A stretch of 64,000 nt of DNA, taken from positions 516,828 to 580,827 of the forward strand of contig BMZV01000002.1 of assembly GCA_014652975.1 (NCBI GenBank). Reading direction: 5' to 3'. The position numbers and the translations under genes were made by a program. This stretch comes from Kocuria marina. GTDB lineage: Bacteria; Actinomycetota; Actinomycetes; Actinomycetales; Micrococcaceae. The first letter of the stretch is position 1. The number at the start of each line of letters is the position of its first letter. The notes beneath the pieces were generated by a model. The model saw only the letters and a list, made by a program, of their open reading frames with translations. It had not been told where the DNA came from and made no database searches. Shown here piece by piece: positions 18,233 to 27,574 of this stretch.

Positions 18233-19308
18233 GCGGCCACCACTCCCCTGCGTCGGATCACGACCACGAGCGCGGGGGCGCCGATCACCACGAGCGCGAT
18301 CCCCACCTGGATCTCCCGGTCCGGGACGAGCACGCGCGCCACGACGTCCGCGAGCAGGACGATGAACGGGCCCGCGAGCAGGCACGCCGGGACGATCCTG
18401 CGGTAGGAGATGCCCACCAGCGAACGCACCGCGTGGGGTACGAGCAGTCCGCAGAACACTAGCGGGCCCACGAGTGCGGTGGAGGTGCCCGAGAGCAGCA
18501 CCACGGCCAGGCCCGCGAGGCCGCGCACGAGCGCCGGGTTCACCCCAAGTCCGCGACCCAGAGCTTCGCCCAGGGTCAGGGTGTCCAGGGAACGGGCCAG
18601 CGTCCACCCGAGCAGCAGGGCCACGAGAATCACGGGGCTCGCGAGCACCAGGAACGTACCGTCCGGCCGGGTCAGTTCACCGACCTGCCAGCGCCGGAAA
18701 GTGTCGAACGTGGCCTGGTTGCTCAACAGCACCGCGCTCGTCAGCGCCGTGAGACCCGCGGAGACCGCCGCCCCCGTGAGGGCCAGGGTCACCGGACGCG
18801 CCCCGCCCCGGGCCGCGGAGGCCAGCGCGTACACGGCGGCCACGGCCACGGCGGAGCCCAGCGCCGCGAGCCACAACTGGTGCGTGACGCCGGTCAGACC
18901 CAGGAACGCGCCGCCGGCCACGACCGCGAACGCGGCCCCGGCCGTCAGCCCCAGGATGCCCGGATCGCCCAGGGGGTTGCGCGTGGCACCCTGTAGCAGC
19001 GCCCCGGCCACGGCGAGCGCGGCCCCGGTGAGCAGGCCCGCCCCGGTGCGCCACACGCGGGACTCGACCACGGCGCCGTCGAGCGCGGGAACCCCGGGGA
19101 CGGCCCCCGGGTCACCCGAGAACACGTGCGGGACCACGTGCCACGTGACACCCAGCCCGATGGGCCGGGACCCGTACGAGATCGAGAGGAACACGGCCAC
19201 GAGCAGCAGTGCCGCCATGGCGAGCCAGGACATACCCCGACCCCGCGTGCGCCCGCGCGGGGCGGACGGCGCGGCGCCGGGACGGGCGAACGTGGAACTG
19301 CCGGGCAC
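18229..19308 (-). CDS. Ferric-siderophore ABC transporter permease (FecCD family), first subunit
   Basis: 359-residue permease with many hydrophobic helices. It has GALLQGATRNPLGDPGILGLTAGAA and GPLVFCGLLVPHAVRSLVG, the two conserved FecCD landmarks. It lies six bases after the binding-protein gene and is coupled to the next permease. A heterodimer with that permease is the normal arrangement for hydroxamate and catecholate siderophore uptake. Confidence 0.93.
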   Translation of the reverse strand: MPGSSTFARPGAAPSAPRGRTRGRGMSWLAMAALLLVAVFLSISYGSRPIGLGVTWHVVPHVFSGDPGAVPGVPALDGAVVESRVWRTGAGLLTGAALAVAGALLQGATRNPLGDPGILGLTAGAAFAVVAGGAFLGLTGVTHQLWLAALGSAVAVAAVYALASAARGGARPVTLALTGAAVSAGLTALTSAVLLSNQATFDTFRRWQVGELTRPDGTFLVLASPVILVALLLGWTLARSLDTLTLGEALGRGLGVNPALVRGLAGLAVVLLSGTSTALVGPLVFCGLLVPHAVRSLVGISYRRIVPACLLAGPFIVLLADVVARVLVPDREIQVGIALVVIGAPALVVVIRRRGVVAA

Positions 19309-19314
19309 GAAGGG

Positions 19315-20379
19315 TCAGGCCCCCAGCGTGGTCTTGATCGCCGGGATGTGGGCGTCGAGCGCGTGGGGCATGGACAGCGGAGAGGACGAGTACCCGGAGA
19401 GCACGTCCTGCTTGTCCGTGAGGAACATCCCCCGCCCGCTCGCGATCGCGGGGATGGTCTTGAGGATCGGATCCGTGCGGAACTTCTCGGCCTGGGCGTC
19501 GTCCTCCGCGGCCGCCACGAACAGGTCGCTCGTGAGCTCGTCGGCACGTTCGCGGGGCCATTCGCGCCAGAACTGATCCTCCGTGATGTTGTCCTTGACC
19601 GCGTCCGCGAGATTCATGCCCAGCTCGGTGAAGAAGCGGGGGCGTCCGTCCGCGGGGCCGTAGAACCCCAGGCTCTGGGAGACGTCACCGTAGATGAAGG
19701 TCTTGCCCTTGGCCGCGCCGAGTTCGTCGGAGCGCCGGGAGACGAGTTCTTCGGTGCGGCTCACGAGTTCGTCACCGGCCGCGGAACGGCCCAGGGCCTT
19801 GGCCGTGACACGCTGCATGTCTTGCCACGAGTTGACCCACGGGCCCGTGGGGTACGCGACCACCGGGGCGATCTTCGTGAGGCGGTCGTACTCCTCCCGG
19901 GTGACCCCGGAGTTCACCGCGACGATCAGGTCCGGGCTCAGCTCGGCGATGTCCGTGAAGTTCACACCGTCCGACTCGTCCATGGCCTTGGGCGTCTGCC
20001 CGCCCAGTTCTGAGACCTTGGCGTCGAACCAGTCGGTGGACCCGTTCGCGTTGCCGCCCCAGGCCACCTTGGTCATGCCCACCGGCACCACGCCGAGCGC
20101 GGCCACGAAGTCCTGCGTGTTGCTCGCGCCCACGCACACGACCCGCTGCGGCGCGGCCTCGACCTTCGTGGTGCCCAGGGCGTGTGTCACCTCCACGGGG
20201 AACGTGTCCGTGGGGCTCGACGACGCCGTGGCACCGGGGGTCTGCGCCTGCCCGTCCCCGTCCCGCGCGCCCGTGGAACACGCCGCGAGCCCCATGAGGG
20301 AGGCCACGGCCAGACCGGAGCCCAGCAGGGTGCGACGATTGAACTGCCGGGACGCGTTCCCGGACCGGTGAGGGGACAT
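19315..20379 (-). CDS. Iron-siderophore substrate-binding lipoprotein
   Basis: Surface receptor that delivers ferric siderophore to the permeases; 354 residues. The N-terminus has twin arginines (RRTLLGSG), a hydrophobic stretch and a lipobox LAAC, so it is probably exported and lipid-anchored, perhaps by the Tat route. The rest matches the periplasmic-binding TroA/FepB fold (RVVCVGASNTQDFVAALGVVPVG, SPDLIVAVNSG). I chose the ATG at 20379, five bases after AGGAG; the GTG two codons earlier overlaps that Shine-Dalgarno. First gene of the uptake operon, with an iron box just upstream. Confidence 0.93.
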   Translation of the reverse strand: MSPHRSGNASRQFNRRTLLGSGLAVASLMGLAACSTGARDGDGQAQTPGATASSSPTDTFPVEVTHALGTTKVEAAPQRVVCVGASNTQDFVAALGVVPVGMTKVAWGGNANGSTDWFDAKVSELGGQTPKAMDESDGVNFTDIAELSPDLIVAVNSGVTREEYDRLTKIAPVVAYPTGPWVNSWQDMQRVTAKALGRSAAGDELVSRTEELVSRRSDELGAAKGKTFIYGDVSQSLGFYGPADGRPRFFTELGMNLADAVKDNITEDQFWREWPRERADELTSDLFVAAAEDDAQAEKFRTDPILKTIPAIASGRGMFLTDKQDVLSGYSSSPLSMPHALDAHIPAIKTTLGA

Positions 20380-20405
20380 GGACACTCCTGGGTCACTGAA
20401 TTTGA

Positions 20406-20424
20406 TAAGGCAAGCCTAACCTAA
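20406..20424 (-). promoter_or_regulatory. IdeR/DtxR iron box of the uptake operon
   Basis: On the minus strand TTAGGTTAGGCTTGCCTTA matches the 19-bp consensus TTAGGTTAGGCTAACCTAA at 16 of 19 positions. It lies 27 bases before the ATG of the binding-protein gene, where a bound repressor would block the promoter when iron is plentiful. Confidence 0.88.
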
Positions 20425-20557
20425 TTCATGCTCCCGTTCGGCCGCAACCGCTCCGTGCGCGCTCTCGCCGGTGCGGCCGGACCAAGCAGAGCCAGGGCAT
20501 TCCGCTGACCGGTCATGGGGCGCCGGGCGGATGGGAAGGACCGGCCCACCAGGTGCA

Positions 20558-20593
20558 ACCGGCCGCCGGTGCTCCGAGGCACCGGCGGCCGGT
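20558..20593 (-). terminator. Hairpin after the SDR gene
   Basis: Perfect 15-bp stem ACCGGCCGCCGGTGC / GCACCGGCGGCCGGT with a 6-base loop (20558-20572 and 20579-20593), 17 bases past the SDR stop. It separates that gene from the region before the iron operon. Confidence 0.75.
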
Positions 20594-20610
20594 CACCGCA
20601 ATGTACGCTG

Positions 20611-21411
20611 TCAGTTGTTCGTGCGGATCATCTTGTGCGGCGCAGCCTGGGCCACGGGCTTGACCGTGATCGTGTCCAGGTCCACATGATGCGGCAGTTC
20701 CACGGCGAAGGCGCAGACCTCGGCCACGTCCTGGCCCGAGAGCGGTTTCTCCACGCCCGCGTAGATCTTGTCCGCGGCCGCCTGGTCACCACCCAGGCGC
20801 ATGAGCGAGAACTCGGGAGTGTGCACCAGACCGGGCGCCACCTCCACCACGCGCACGTTGTGCTCAGCCTCCTCGAGGCGCAGCGCCTCGGTCATGGCGC
20901 GTTCGGCGTACTTGGCGGCGTTGTAGCCCGCTCCGCCCTCGTAGACGCGCTGGGCGGCGATCGAGGTCAGGTTCAGCACCGTGCCCTCACCGTTGGCCCG
21001 CAACGTGGGCAGGAACGCGCGGACCACCCGCAGGGTGCCCATCACGTTGACGTCGTACATCCACTGCCAGTCCTCGTCCTTGGCGTCGGCCACCGTGTCC
21101 GTGCCGCGTGCTCCGCCGGAGATGTTGAGGATCGCGTCCACGGTGCCCTGCTCGCCGAGCACCCGATCGCGCAGCGCATCCACCTGCGCCTGGTCGGTGA
21201 TGTCGGTGGGCGCGGCACTCGCGCCGGTCTCCCGGGCCAATTCCTCGAGACGCTCCGCGCGACGGGCGACGGCGTACACCGTCCACCCGCTCTCGCGCAG
21301 GCGGCGCACCGTGGCCTCGCCGATGCCCGTGGAGGCACCGGTGACCACGGCCACCTTGCCGTTGCCGAGCGGCTTGGGATCCTTGTAGGTGGGATGTGTG
21401 TTCTGAGTCAT
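20611..21411 (-). CDS. Short-chain dehydrogenase/reductase
   Basis: 266-residue NAD(P)-dependent oxidoreductase of unknown substrate. The Rossmann glycine motif VVTGASTGIGEATVRRL is at about 22-38, the structural NISGG is present, and the catalytic Ser (NLTSIAAQ) and YNAAK tetrad are intact, followed by PGLVHTPE. The family has very many activities, so no substrate is assigned. A GGAGGT Shine-Dalgarno precedes the ATG. Single gene flanked by a terminator. Confidence 0.88.
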   Translation of the reverse strand: MTQNTHPTYKDPKPLGNGKVAVVTGASTGIGEATVRRLRESGWTVYAVARRAERLEELARETGASAAPTDITDQAQVDALRDRVLGEQGTVDAILNISGGARGTDTVADAKDEDWQWMYDVNVMGTLRVVRAFLPTLRANGEGTVLNLTSIAAQRVYEGGAGYNAAKYAERAMTEALRLEEAEHNVRVVEVAPGLVHTPEFSLMRLGGDQAAADKIYAGVEKPLSGQDVAEVCAFAVELPHHVDLDTITVKPVAQAAPHKMIRTNN

Positions 21412-21474
21412 ACCTCCACCGTAGCGCGCGGAATTATGACTTAGAACAATCCGGATCGGCTCGATTAGGACGTT

Positions 21475-21843
21475 TCAGAAACCACTGCGGTGATCGCGCA
21501 ACCAGCCCAGGAGCACAACGGCGTTGTTGTGCTCCTCGTCCTTCGCGTCATAAAGCAGGGTCGCGGAGTCTACGTCCCGCAGCACGCTCCTGAGCTGCGC
21601 GACCTCCCCGGAGGCATCCTCGTCGAGTTCCTCGCGGTAGCGCTGCGCGAAGCGGTCGAACTTCTCGGGGTCGTGACCGAACCACTTGCGCAACTCGTCG
21701 CTCGGGGCGACCCCCTTGAACCAGTGGTCCAGGGCTGCATGGTCCTTTCTGACCCCGCGCGGCCACAAGCGATCGACCAGGATCCGAGCGCCATCGTCTC
21801 GCGCGGCGTCTTCGCGAATGCGGTGGATGTGCAAACGTGCCAT
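21475..21843 (-). CDS. DUF488 family protein
   Basis: 122-residue protein of the widespread DUF488 family, function unknown. Conserved features seen are the start LHIHRIRED, the ILVDRLWPRGVRK motif, a central region APSDELRKWFGHDPEKFDRF.QRY, and the C-terminal LLYDAKDEEHNNAVVL. It is divergent from valS with 50 bases between the starts. A TAGCGT -10 box six bases before the ATG suggests a leaderless transcript. Confidence 0.88.
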   Translation of the reverse strand: MARLHIHRIREDAARDDGARILVDRLWPRGVRKDHAALDHWFKGVAPSDELRKWFGHDPEKFDRFAQRYREELDEDASGEVAQLRSVLRDVDSATLLYDAKDEEHNNAVVLLGWLRDHRSGF

Positions 21844-21849
21844 GCCCCC

Positions 21850-21855
21850 ACGCTA
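21850..21855 (-). promoter_or_regulatory. Putative -10 box of the DUF488 gene (leaderless)
   Basis: TAGCGT on the minus strand ends six bases before the ATG at 21843. No Shine-Dalgarno is present in the six intervening bases. Confidence 0.45.
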
Positions 21856-21893
21856 CGACGGTCCGTGCCCGCGTGCATGAGAGACTGGAGCAC

Positions 21894-24545
21894 ATGGCAC
21901 AGAACCTCGAGGGTACAGACACGCCCGAAATCATCGACAGCGCTGCGTCCACCACCGCGGTGAACGTCCCCGACAAGCCGGCCATGGAGGGCCTGGAGGA
22001 GAAGTACTCCGCGCAGTGGCGCGAGAACGGTACGTACGCGTTCCGCGAGGACACCACGCGCGAGGACGTCTACTCGATCGACACTCCCCCGCCCACGGCC
22101 TCCGGCTCCCTGCACGTGGGACACATGTTCTCCTACACGCAGACGGACGTGATCGCCCGCTATCAGCGGATGTCCGGCAAGAACGTGTTCTACCCGCTGG
22201 GCTGGGACGACAACGGCCTGCCCACCGAGCGCCGTGTGCAGAACTACTACGGCGTGCGCTGCGAGCCCGGCAAGCCGTACATCGAGGGCTACCAGCCTCC
22301 GGAGAAGCCGGCCAAGAACCAGCGCGACTGGGACGTGGTGTCCCGCCAGAACTTCATCGAGCTGTGCGAGGAACTCGCGGTCGAGGACGAGAAGGTCTTC
22401 GAGCACCTGTTCTCCACCCTGGGTCTGTCCGTGGACTGGACCCGCACGTACCGCACGATCGACGCGCACTCGCGCAAGGTCTCCCAGCTCGCATTCCTCA
22501 AGGACTACGAGGCCGGTAACGCGTACATGGCCGAGGCCCCCACCATGTGGGACGTCACGTTCCGCACCGCCGTGGCCCAGGCCGAGCTCGAGGACCGCGA
22601 ACGCGAAGGTGCCTACCACCGCGTGGCGTTCCACCGACCGGACGGCGAGAAGGTCTTCATCGAGACCACCCGCCCCGAGCTGCTGCCCGCGTGCGTGGCG
22701 CTGGTGGCCCACCCGGACGACGAGCGCTACCAGGCGCTGTTCGGCACCACCGTGCGTTCCCCGCTGTTCGACGTCGAGGTCGAGGTCAAGGCCCACCCGC
22801 TCGCCAAGCCGGACAAGGGCTCGGGTATCGCCATGATCTGTACGTTCGGTGACCTCACCGACGTCACGTGGTGGCGCGAGCTCGATCTGCCCACGCGCGC
22901 CCTGATCGGCCGCGACGGCCGCTTCGCCTCGGAGCAGCCCGCATGGATCGCCGACGGCGCCCCGGCCGAGAACTACGCGCAGCTCGCCGGCAAGACCGTG
23001 TTCTCCGCGCAGAAGACCGTGGTCGAACTGCTCGCCGCCTCCGGTGACATGGAAGGCGAGCCCAAGAAGATCACCCACCCCGTGAACTTCTACGAGAAGG
23101 GCGACAAGCCCCTCGAGGTGGTCACCTCCCGCCAGTGGTACATCCGCAACGGCGGTCGGGACGCCGAGCGCCGCGACGCCCTGATCGACCGGGGCCGTGA
23201 GATCTCGTGGCACCCCTCGTTCATGCGCGCGCGCTACGAGAACTGGATCGAGGGTCTCAACGGGGATTGGCTGATCTCCCGCCAGCGCTTCTTCGGCGTG
23301 CCGTTCCCGGTGTGGTACCCGCTGGACGAGTCCGGTGAACCGGCTTACGACCACCCCGTGCTCCCCGCCCAAGACCAGTTGCCCGTGGATCCCACCACGG
23401 ACGTGGCCCCCGGCTACACCGAGGACCAGCGCGATCAGCCCGGTGGGTTCATGGCGGACCCGGACGTCCTGGACACCTGGGCAACCTCTTCCCTGACCCC
23501 GCAGATCGCAACCGGCTGGGCCGTGGACGAGACCTTGCACGCCAACACGTTCCCCATGGACCTGCGCCCGCAGGGTCACGACATCATCCGCACGTGGCTG
23601 TTCTCGACCGTGGTGCGCGCCGAGACGCTGGCGCAGACCGTGCCGTGGAAGCACACGGCACTGTCCGGGTGGATCCTGGACCCGGACCGCAAGAAGATGT
23701 CCAAGTCCAAGGGCAACGTGGTGATCCCCACTGAGGTGCTCGAGAAGTACGGCTCGGACGCGGTGCGCTACTGGGCGGCGTCGGCCCGCCTGGGCGCGGA
23801 CACCGCCTACGACGAGGGCCAAATGAAGATCGGCCGTCGCCTGGCGATCAAACTGCTCAACGCATCCAAGTTCGTGCTGGCCCAGGGCGTGACCGAGGCC
23901 TCCGTGCTGGGCTCCGGGACGGACGGTTCCGTGGTGACCAACGGTCTGGACCGCTCCCTGCTGGCCCAGCTCGCGGACGTCGTGGAGCGCGCGAGCACCG
24001 CGTTCCAGGAGTACGAGTACGCGCGCGCCCTGCAGTTGATCGAGTCCTTCTTCTGGACCTTCACGGACGACTACGTGGAGCTTGTGAAGGACCGCGCCTA
24101 CGGTTCCCGCGGGGAGGCCGCGCAGGCCTCGGTGCACGCGGCCCTCGCGACGACGCTCGACACCCTGCTGCGCTTGTTCGCCCCGTTCATCCCATTCGCC
24201 ACGGAAGAGGTGTGGTCGTGGTGGCGCTCCGGTTCGGTGCACCGCGCGGCCTGGCCCGTGACCGACGGGTTCGCTGAGCCCGCTCGCGCGGGTGATCCCG
24301 AGGTGCTCACCGTGGTGGGCGAGGCGCTGTCCGGGCTGCGCAAGGCCAAGTCCGAGGCCAAGGTCAAGCAGCGCACCGCGGTCACCTCCGCGGTGATCTC
24401 GGGCCCGGCCGCTCAGCTCGAGCAGTTGCGCGCCGGGCTGGAGGACCTCCAGGCCGCCGGTAACGCCGCAGACCTCACGCTCACCGGCGCCGAGGGTGAG
24501 CTGGCCGTGAGTGACGTCCAGCTCGAGGAAGCGCCACAGGCCTGA
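21894..24545 (+). CDS. valS: Valyl-tRNA synthetase
   Basis: Charges tRNA-Val; 883 residues. The HIGH-type motif is PPTASGSLHVGHMFSYTQTD and the KMSKS loop is DRKKMSKSKGNVV near residue 600. The editing domain lies between, and the anticodon-binding and C-terminal coiled arm follow (the end is rich in Ala/Glu/Leu with a Lys-rich KAKSEAKVKQRT stretch). I chose the ATG at 21894, preceded by GGAG. The frame upstream to 21837 overlaps the DUF488 start. No T-box is found in the short upstream region, unlike ileS. Confidence 0.97.
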   Translation: MAQNLEGTDTPEIIDSAASTTAVNVPDKPAMEGLEEKYSAQWRENGTYAFREDTTREDVYSIDTPPPTASGSLHVGHMFSYTQTDVIARYQRMSGKNVFYPLGWDDNGLPTERRVQNYYGVRCEPGKPYIEGYQPPEKPAKNQRDWDVVSRQNFIELCEELAVEDEKVFEHLFSTLGLSVDWTRTYRTIDAHSRKVSQLAFLKDYEAGNAYMAEAPTMWDVTFRTAVAQAELEDREREGAYHRVAFHRPDGEKVFIETTRPELLPACVALVAHPDDERYQALFGTTVRSPLFDVEVEVKAHPLAKPDKGSGIAMICTFGDLTDVTWWRELDLPTRALIGRDGRFASEQPAWIADGAPAENYAQLAGKTVFSAQKTVVELLAASGDMEGEPKKITHPVNFYEKGDKPLEVVTSRQWYIRNGGRDAERRDALIDRGREISWHPSFMRARYENWIEGLNGDWLISRQRFFGVPFPVWYPLDESGEPAYDHPVLPAQDQLPVDPTTDVAPGYTEDQRDQPGGFMADPDVLDTWATSSLTPQIATGWAVDETLHANTFPMDLRPQGHDIIRTWLFSTVVRAETLAQTVPWKHTALSGWILDPDRKKMSKSKGNVVIPTEVLEKYGSDAVRYWAASARLGADTAYDEGQMKIGRRLAIKLLNASKFVLAQGVTEASVLGSGTDGSVVTNGLDRSLLAQLADVVERASTAFQEYEYARALQLIESFFWTFTDDYVELVKDRAYGSRGEAAQASVHAALATTLDTLLRLFAPFIPFATEEVWSWWRSGSVHRAAWPVTDGFAEPARAGDPEVLTVVGEALSGLRKAKSEAKVKQRTAVTSAVISGPAAQLEQLRAGLEDLQAAGNAADLTLTGAEGELAVSDVQLEEAPQA

Positions 24546-24555
24546 GTCGACATGG

Positions 24556-24592
24556 AGGGGCCCCGTCCTGCGTCGTGCGGGATCGGGCCCCT
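24556..24592 (+). terminator. Hairpin after valS
   Basis: AGGGGCCC / GGGCCCCT (24556-24563 and 24585-24592) with some pairing in the interior, 11 bases after the valS stop. Confidence 0.6.
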
Positions 24593-24688
24593 CGGCACAT
24601 CACGAACGCCGTCGCCCCCCCGCGGAGCCGTCCTTGCCCGGTCCGATGGGCGGCACCGGCACACCGGGCACTCCGCGCTGCACCCGGC

Positions 24689-24732
24689 GCATGAACGAAC
24701 CCCGCCACGTGCGTGACGGGGTTCGTTCATGC
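24689..24732. terminator. Long bidirectional hairpin between valS and the DsbA-like gene
   Basis: Perfect 16-bp stem GCATGAACGAACCCCG / CGGGGTTCGTTCATGC with a 12-base loop (24689-24704 and 24717-24732). It sits between two convergent genes and ends 36 bases from the stop of the leftward gene, so it can serve both. Confidence 0.75.
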
Positions 24733-24767
24733 CTGCAGCGGTCGGGCGCACGCGCCGCCGCGGGACG

Positions 24768-25370
24768 TCAGCTGAAGTCGGGGCCCTTCTCGCGCCCGCG
24801 CTTGAGCTCGTAAAAGCCGGGGTAGGACGCCAGCGCCAGGGCGCCGTCCCAGACCTTGCCGGCCTCCTCGCCCTTGGGCGCCGGGGTGAACACGGGACCG
24901 AAGAAGCCCACGCCGTTCACGGCGATGCACGGGGTGCCGATGTCCTGACCCGCCACGGCACGGGCCTCGTCCGTGGACGCCCGGATGGCGTCGTCGTACT
25001 CGGTGGAGTTCTTGGCCGCAGCGAGGTCTGCCGGCAGACCGACCTCTGCGAGGGACTCGGTGATGATCGCCTCGAGGTCCTGCATGCCACCGGGGTGACG
25101 ACGGGAGCCCATGGCGTCGTAGAGCTTCTTGTAGTACTCGCCGCCGTGCTGCTCGGCCGCGGCCTGGATCACGCGCACGAGCCACATGGACTCGTCGTGG
25201 CCGTGGTGGTGGTTCTCGGGGTTGTCCTCGTTGAGGATGCCCAGCGAGATGATCTTCCAGTCCACCTCCACGTCCCGGATGCGCACGACCTCCTCCATCC
25301 AGCGGGAGGTCATCCAGGCCCACGGGCACAGGGGATCGAACCAGAAATCGACGTGTTGCTTCTCGGCCAT
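24768..25370 (-). CDS. DsbA-family oxidoreductase (FrnE/Rv2466c-like), single active cysteine
   Basis: 200-residue thioredoxin-fold protein with the insertion typical of DsbA/FrnE relatives. The active-site motif is DPLCPWAW at residues 12-19: the first Cys is kept but the second of CxxC is Ala, so it would work as a monothiol enzyme, for example with mycothiol. Later [13 protein letters not shown] supplies the cis-Pro loop and another Cys. No signal peptide is visible, so it is cytoplasmic. The start is the ATG at 25370, six bases after AGGA; a longer frame to 25406 overlaps the clpX stop. Mycothiol-dependent nitroreductases belong to this family, but the substrate here is unknown. Confidence 0.82.
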   Translation of the reverse strand: MAEKQHVDFWFDPLCPWAWMTSRWMEEVVRIRDVEVDWKIISLGILNEDNPENHHHGHDESMWLVRVIQAAAEQHGGEYYKKLYDAMGSRRHPGGMQDLEAIITESLAEVGLPADLAAAKNSTEYDDAIRASTDEARAVAGQDIGTPCIAVNGVGFFGPVFTPAPKGEEAGKVWDGALALASYPGFYELKRGREKGPDFS

Positions 25371-25402
25371 GAGGTGTCCTTTCGGGCGTTCGGTTCTTTC
25401 GC

Positions 25403-26698
25403 TCAAGCTGACTTGTGGCGACGCCGCTCGGCGTCGATCATCTCGTGCGTGAAGATCTCGGGGTCGGCCAGTTTGGCCACGGCGTCCTCGGTGACGAGCA
25501 CCGCGGCGACGTCGTCGCGGCCCGGCAGTTCGAACATGACCGGCATGAGGATGTCCTCGAGGATCGCGCGCAGACCGCGCGCGCCGGTGCCGCGTTCGAT
25601 GGCCAGTTCCGCGATGGCCTCGAGTGCCTGCGGGTCGAAGGTGAGTTCCACACCGTCGAGCTGGAAGAGTTTGCGGTACTGCTTGACCAGCGCGTTCTTG
25701 GGTTCGGTGAGGATGCGTACCATGTCCGCGACGGACAGTTTGGACAGCGTGGCCACCACGGGCAGCCGCCCGATGAACTCGGGGATCAGTCCGAATTTGA
25801 GCAGGTCCTCGGGCTGGACCTGACCCGTGAGATCCACGTCCGCGGTGTCCCGGATGGGCGCACCGAAACCGATGCCCTTCTTGCCCGTGCGCTGCTGCAC
25901 GATCTCCTCGAGACCCGCGAACGCTCCCGCCACGATGAACAACACGTTGGTGGTGTCCAGGTGCAGGAACTCCTGCTGCGGGTGCTTGCGGCCACCCTGG
26001 GGCGGCACGGAGGCCACCGTGCCCTCGAGGATCTTCAGGAGCGCTTGCTGGACCCCTTCGCCCGATACGTCCCGCGTGATCGAGGGGTTCTCAGATTTAC
26101 GAGAAATCTTGTCGATTTCGTCAATGTAAATAATCCCCTGCTCCGCTTTCTTGATATCGAAATCAGCGGCTTGGATGAGCTTGAGAAGAATGTTCTCAAC
26201 GTCTTCCCCCACGTATCCGGCTTCGGTCAGGGAGGTGGCGTCCGCGACCGCGAACGGCACGTCCAGCTTCTTGGCGAGGGACTGCGCGAGGTAGGTCTTC
26301 CCGGACCCCGTGGGTCCCACCAACAGGATGTTGGACTTGGCCACCTCGATGGCCTCCTCGTCCCCCTCGGAGCCCGCAATGGTGAGCGTGTGCCCGGAGA
26401 CGCCCGCGCGGATGCGCTTGTAGTGGTTGTACACGGCCACGGCCAGCGCACGCTTGGCGGGCTCCTGGCCGATCACGTACTCCCGCAGGTGATCGTAGAT
26501 CTGCTGCGGGCGGGGCAGCTCCGCCTGGTCCGTCTCCGTGACCTCGGTGAGCTCCTCCTCGATGATCTCGTTGCACAGCTCGATGCACTCGTCACAAATG
26601 TAGACCCGCGGGCCCGCGATGAGCTTACGCACCTGCTTCTGGCTTTTGCCGCAGAAGGAGCATTTGAGCAGGTCAACGCTCTCCCCGATGCGCGCCAT
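25403..26698 (-). CDS. clpX: ATP-dependent Clp protease ATPase subunit ClpX
   Basis: Hexameric AAA+ unfoldase that feeds substrates to ClpP; 431 residues. The N-terminal zinc-binding domain has LKCSFCGKS...[10 protein letters not shown]. The Walker A is GPTGSGKT, Walker [11 protein letters not shown], sensor/arginine regions follow, and the ClpP-docking loop is GFGAPI (normally IGF). Separated from clpP2 by 165 bases that include a terminator-like hairpin, so it likely has its own promoter. A stretch at about 26090-26215, around Walker B, is clearly poorer in G+C and uses codons such as ATT, CTT, GCT, TCT, GAA and AAA, unlike the rest of the gene. Confidence 0.97.
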   Translation of the reverse strand: MARIGESVDLLKCSFCGKSQKQVRKLIAGPRVYICDECIELCNEIIEEELTEVTETDQAELPRPQQIYDHLREYVIGQEPAKRALAVAVYNHYKRIRAGVSGHTLTIAGSEGDEEAIEVAKSNILLVGPTGSGKTYLAQSLAKKLDVPFAVADATSLTEAGYVGEDVENILLKLIQAADFDIKKAEQGIIYIDEIDKISRKSENPSITRDVSGEGVQQALLKILEGTVASVPPQGGRKHPQQEFLHLDTTNVLFIVAGAFAGLEEIVQQRTGKKGIGFGAPIRDTADVDLTGQVQPEDLLKFGLIPEFIGRLPVVATLSKLSVADMVRILTEPKNALVKQYRKLFQLDGVELTFDPQALEAIAELAIERGTGARGLRAILEDILMPVMFELPGRDDVAAVLVTEDAVAKLADPEIFTHEMIDAERRRHKSA

Positions 26699-26784
26699 GT
26701 ATCAGCCTCACAGTTCGTCTTGACGGATGCTGGGTCCACTCTAAGCGAGCTTCTCACGGCCCGCCCAATCATGCCGAGGCGCGT

Positions 26785-26820
26785 GACGGCCACGCCGCAT
26801 ATCCGTGCACCGTGGCCGTC
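26785..26820 (-). terminator. Hairpin after clpP2
   Basis: GACGGCCACG / CGTGGCCGTC (26785-26794 and 26811-26820), 44 bases past the clpP2 stop and before clpX. It should end the clpP1-clpP2 transcript. Confidence 0.65.
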
Positions 26821-26863
26821 GGTCCCCTCGTCACCCCCGGAAGCTGCGCCTCCGGGTCGCCGC

Positions 26864-27526
26864 TCAGGCCTGCGTGACCGTGGAGGGCTTGTTGATCTTG
26901 CGGGAGTCCAGCACCTGGTCGATGATGCCGTACTCCTGGGCCTCCTTGGCCGTGAGGATCTTGTCGCGTTCGATGTCGCGGTTGATCTCCTCCGCAGCCC
27001 TGTTGGTGTGCAGCGCCATGGTCTCCTCCAGCCACGTGCGCATGCGCATGATCTCGTTGGCCTGGATCTCGATGTCCGAGGCCTGACCGCCGCCCTGGCC
27101 CTCCATGGCGGGCTGGTGGATCAGCACGCGCGCGTTGGGCAGCGCGAGGCGCTTACCGGGAGTACCGCCCGCGAGCAGCACGGACGCCGCGGAGGCCGCC
27201 TGACCCAGGCACACGGTCTGGATCTCGGGGCGGATGTACTGCATGGTGTCGTAGATGGCCGTCATGGCCGTGAACGAACCGCCCGGGGAGTTGATGTACA
27301 TGGTGATGTCCCGGTCCGGGTCCTGGGACTCGAGCACGAGCAGCTGCGCCATGATGTCGTCCGCGGAGGTGTCATCCACCTGGACGCCCAGGAAGATGAT
27401 CCGGTCCTCGAACAGCTTGGTGTACGGGTTCTGGCGGCGGTAGCCGTACGGCGTGCGTTCCTCGAAGTCCGGGATCACGTAGCGGCTGGTGGGCAACTGC
27501 GGTGCAGTGGCGTGAGGCAAGTTCAT
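26864..27526 (-). CDS. clpP2: ATP-dependent Clp protease proteolytic subunit 2
   Basis: Serine peptidase subunit; 220 residues. The catalytic Ser lies in LGQAASAASVLLAGG and the His in RVLIHQPAMEGQ. It starts MNLPHATAPQLPTSRYVIP, with a processed propeptide expected as in other actinobacterial ClpP2. Downstream of clpP1 by 48 bases; the two subunits form a mixed two-ring complex in actinobacteria. Confidence 0.96.
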   Translation of the reverse strand: MNLPHATAPQLPTSRYVIPDFEERTPYGYRRQNPYTKLFEDRIIFLGVQVDDTSADDIMAQLLVLESQDPDRDITMYINSPGGSFTAMTAIYDTMQYIRPEIQTVCLGQAASAASVLLAGGTPGKRLALPNARVLIHQPAMEGQGGGQASDIEIQANEIMRMRTWLEETMALHTNRAAEEINRDIERDKILTAKEAQEYGIIDQVLDSRKINKPSTVTQA

Positions 27527-27574
27527 TGGTCCGTCCTGAAAGTCTATGGGTGGTTCTGGCAGCTCGCGCGCTGC

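Noticed and set aside
21844..21893. T-box leader for valS, as for ileS
   Set aside because: Only 50 bases separate valS from the divergent DUF488 start, too short for a leader, and no GGTGGNACCGCG motif is present.
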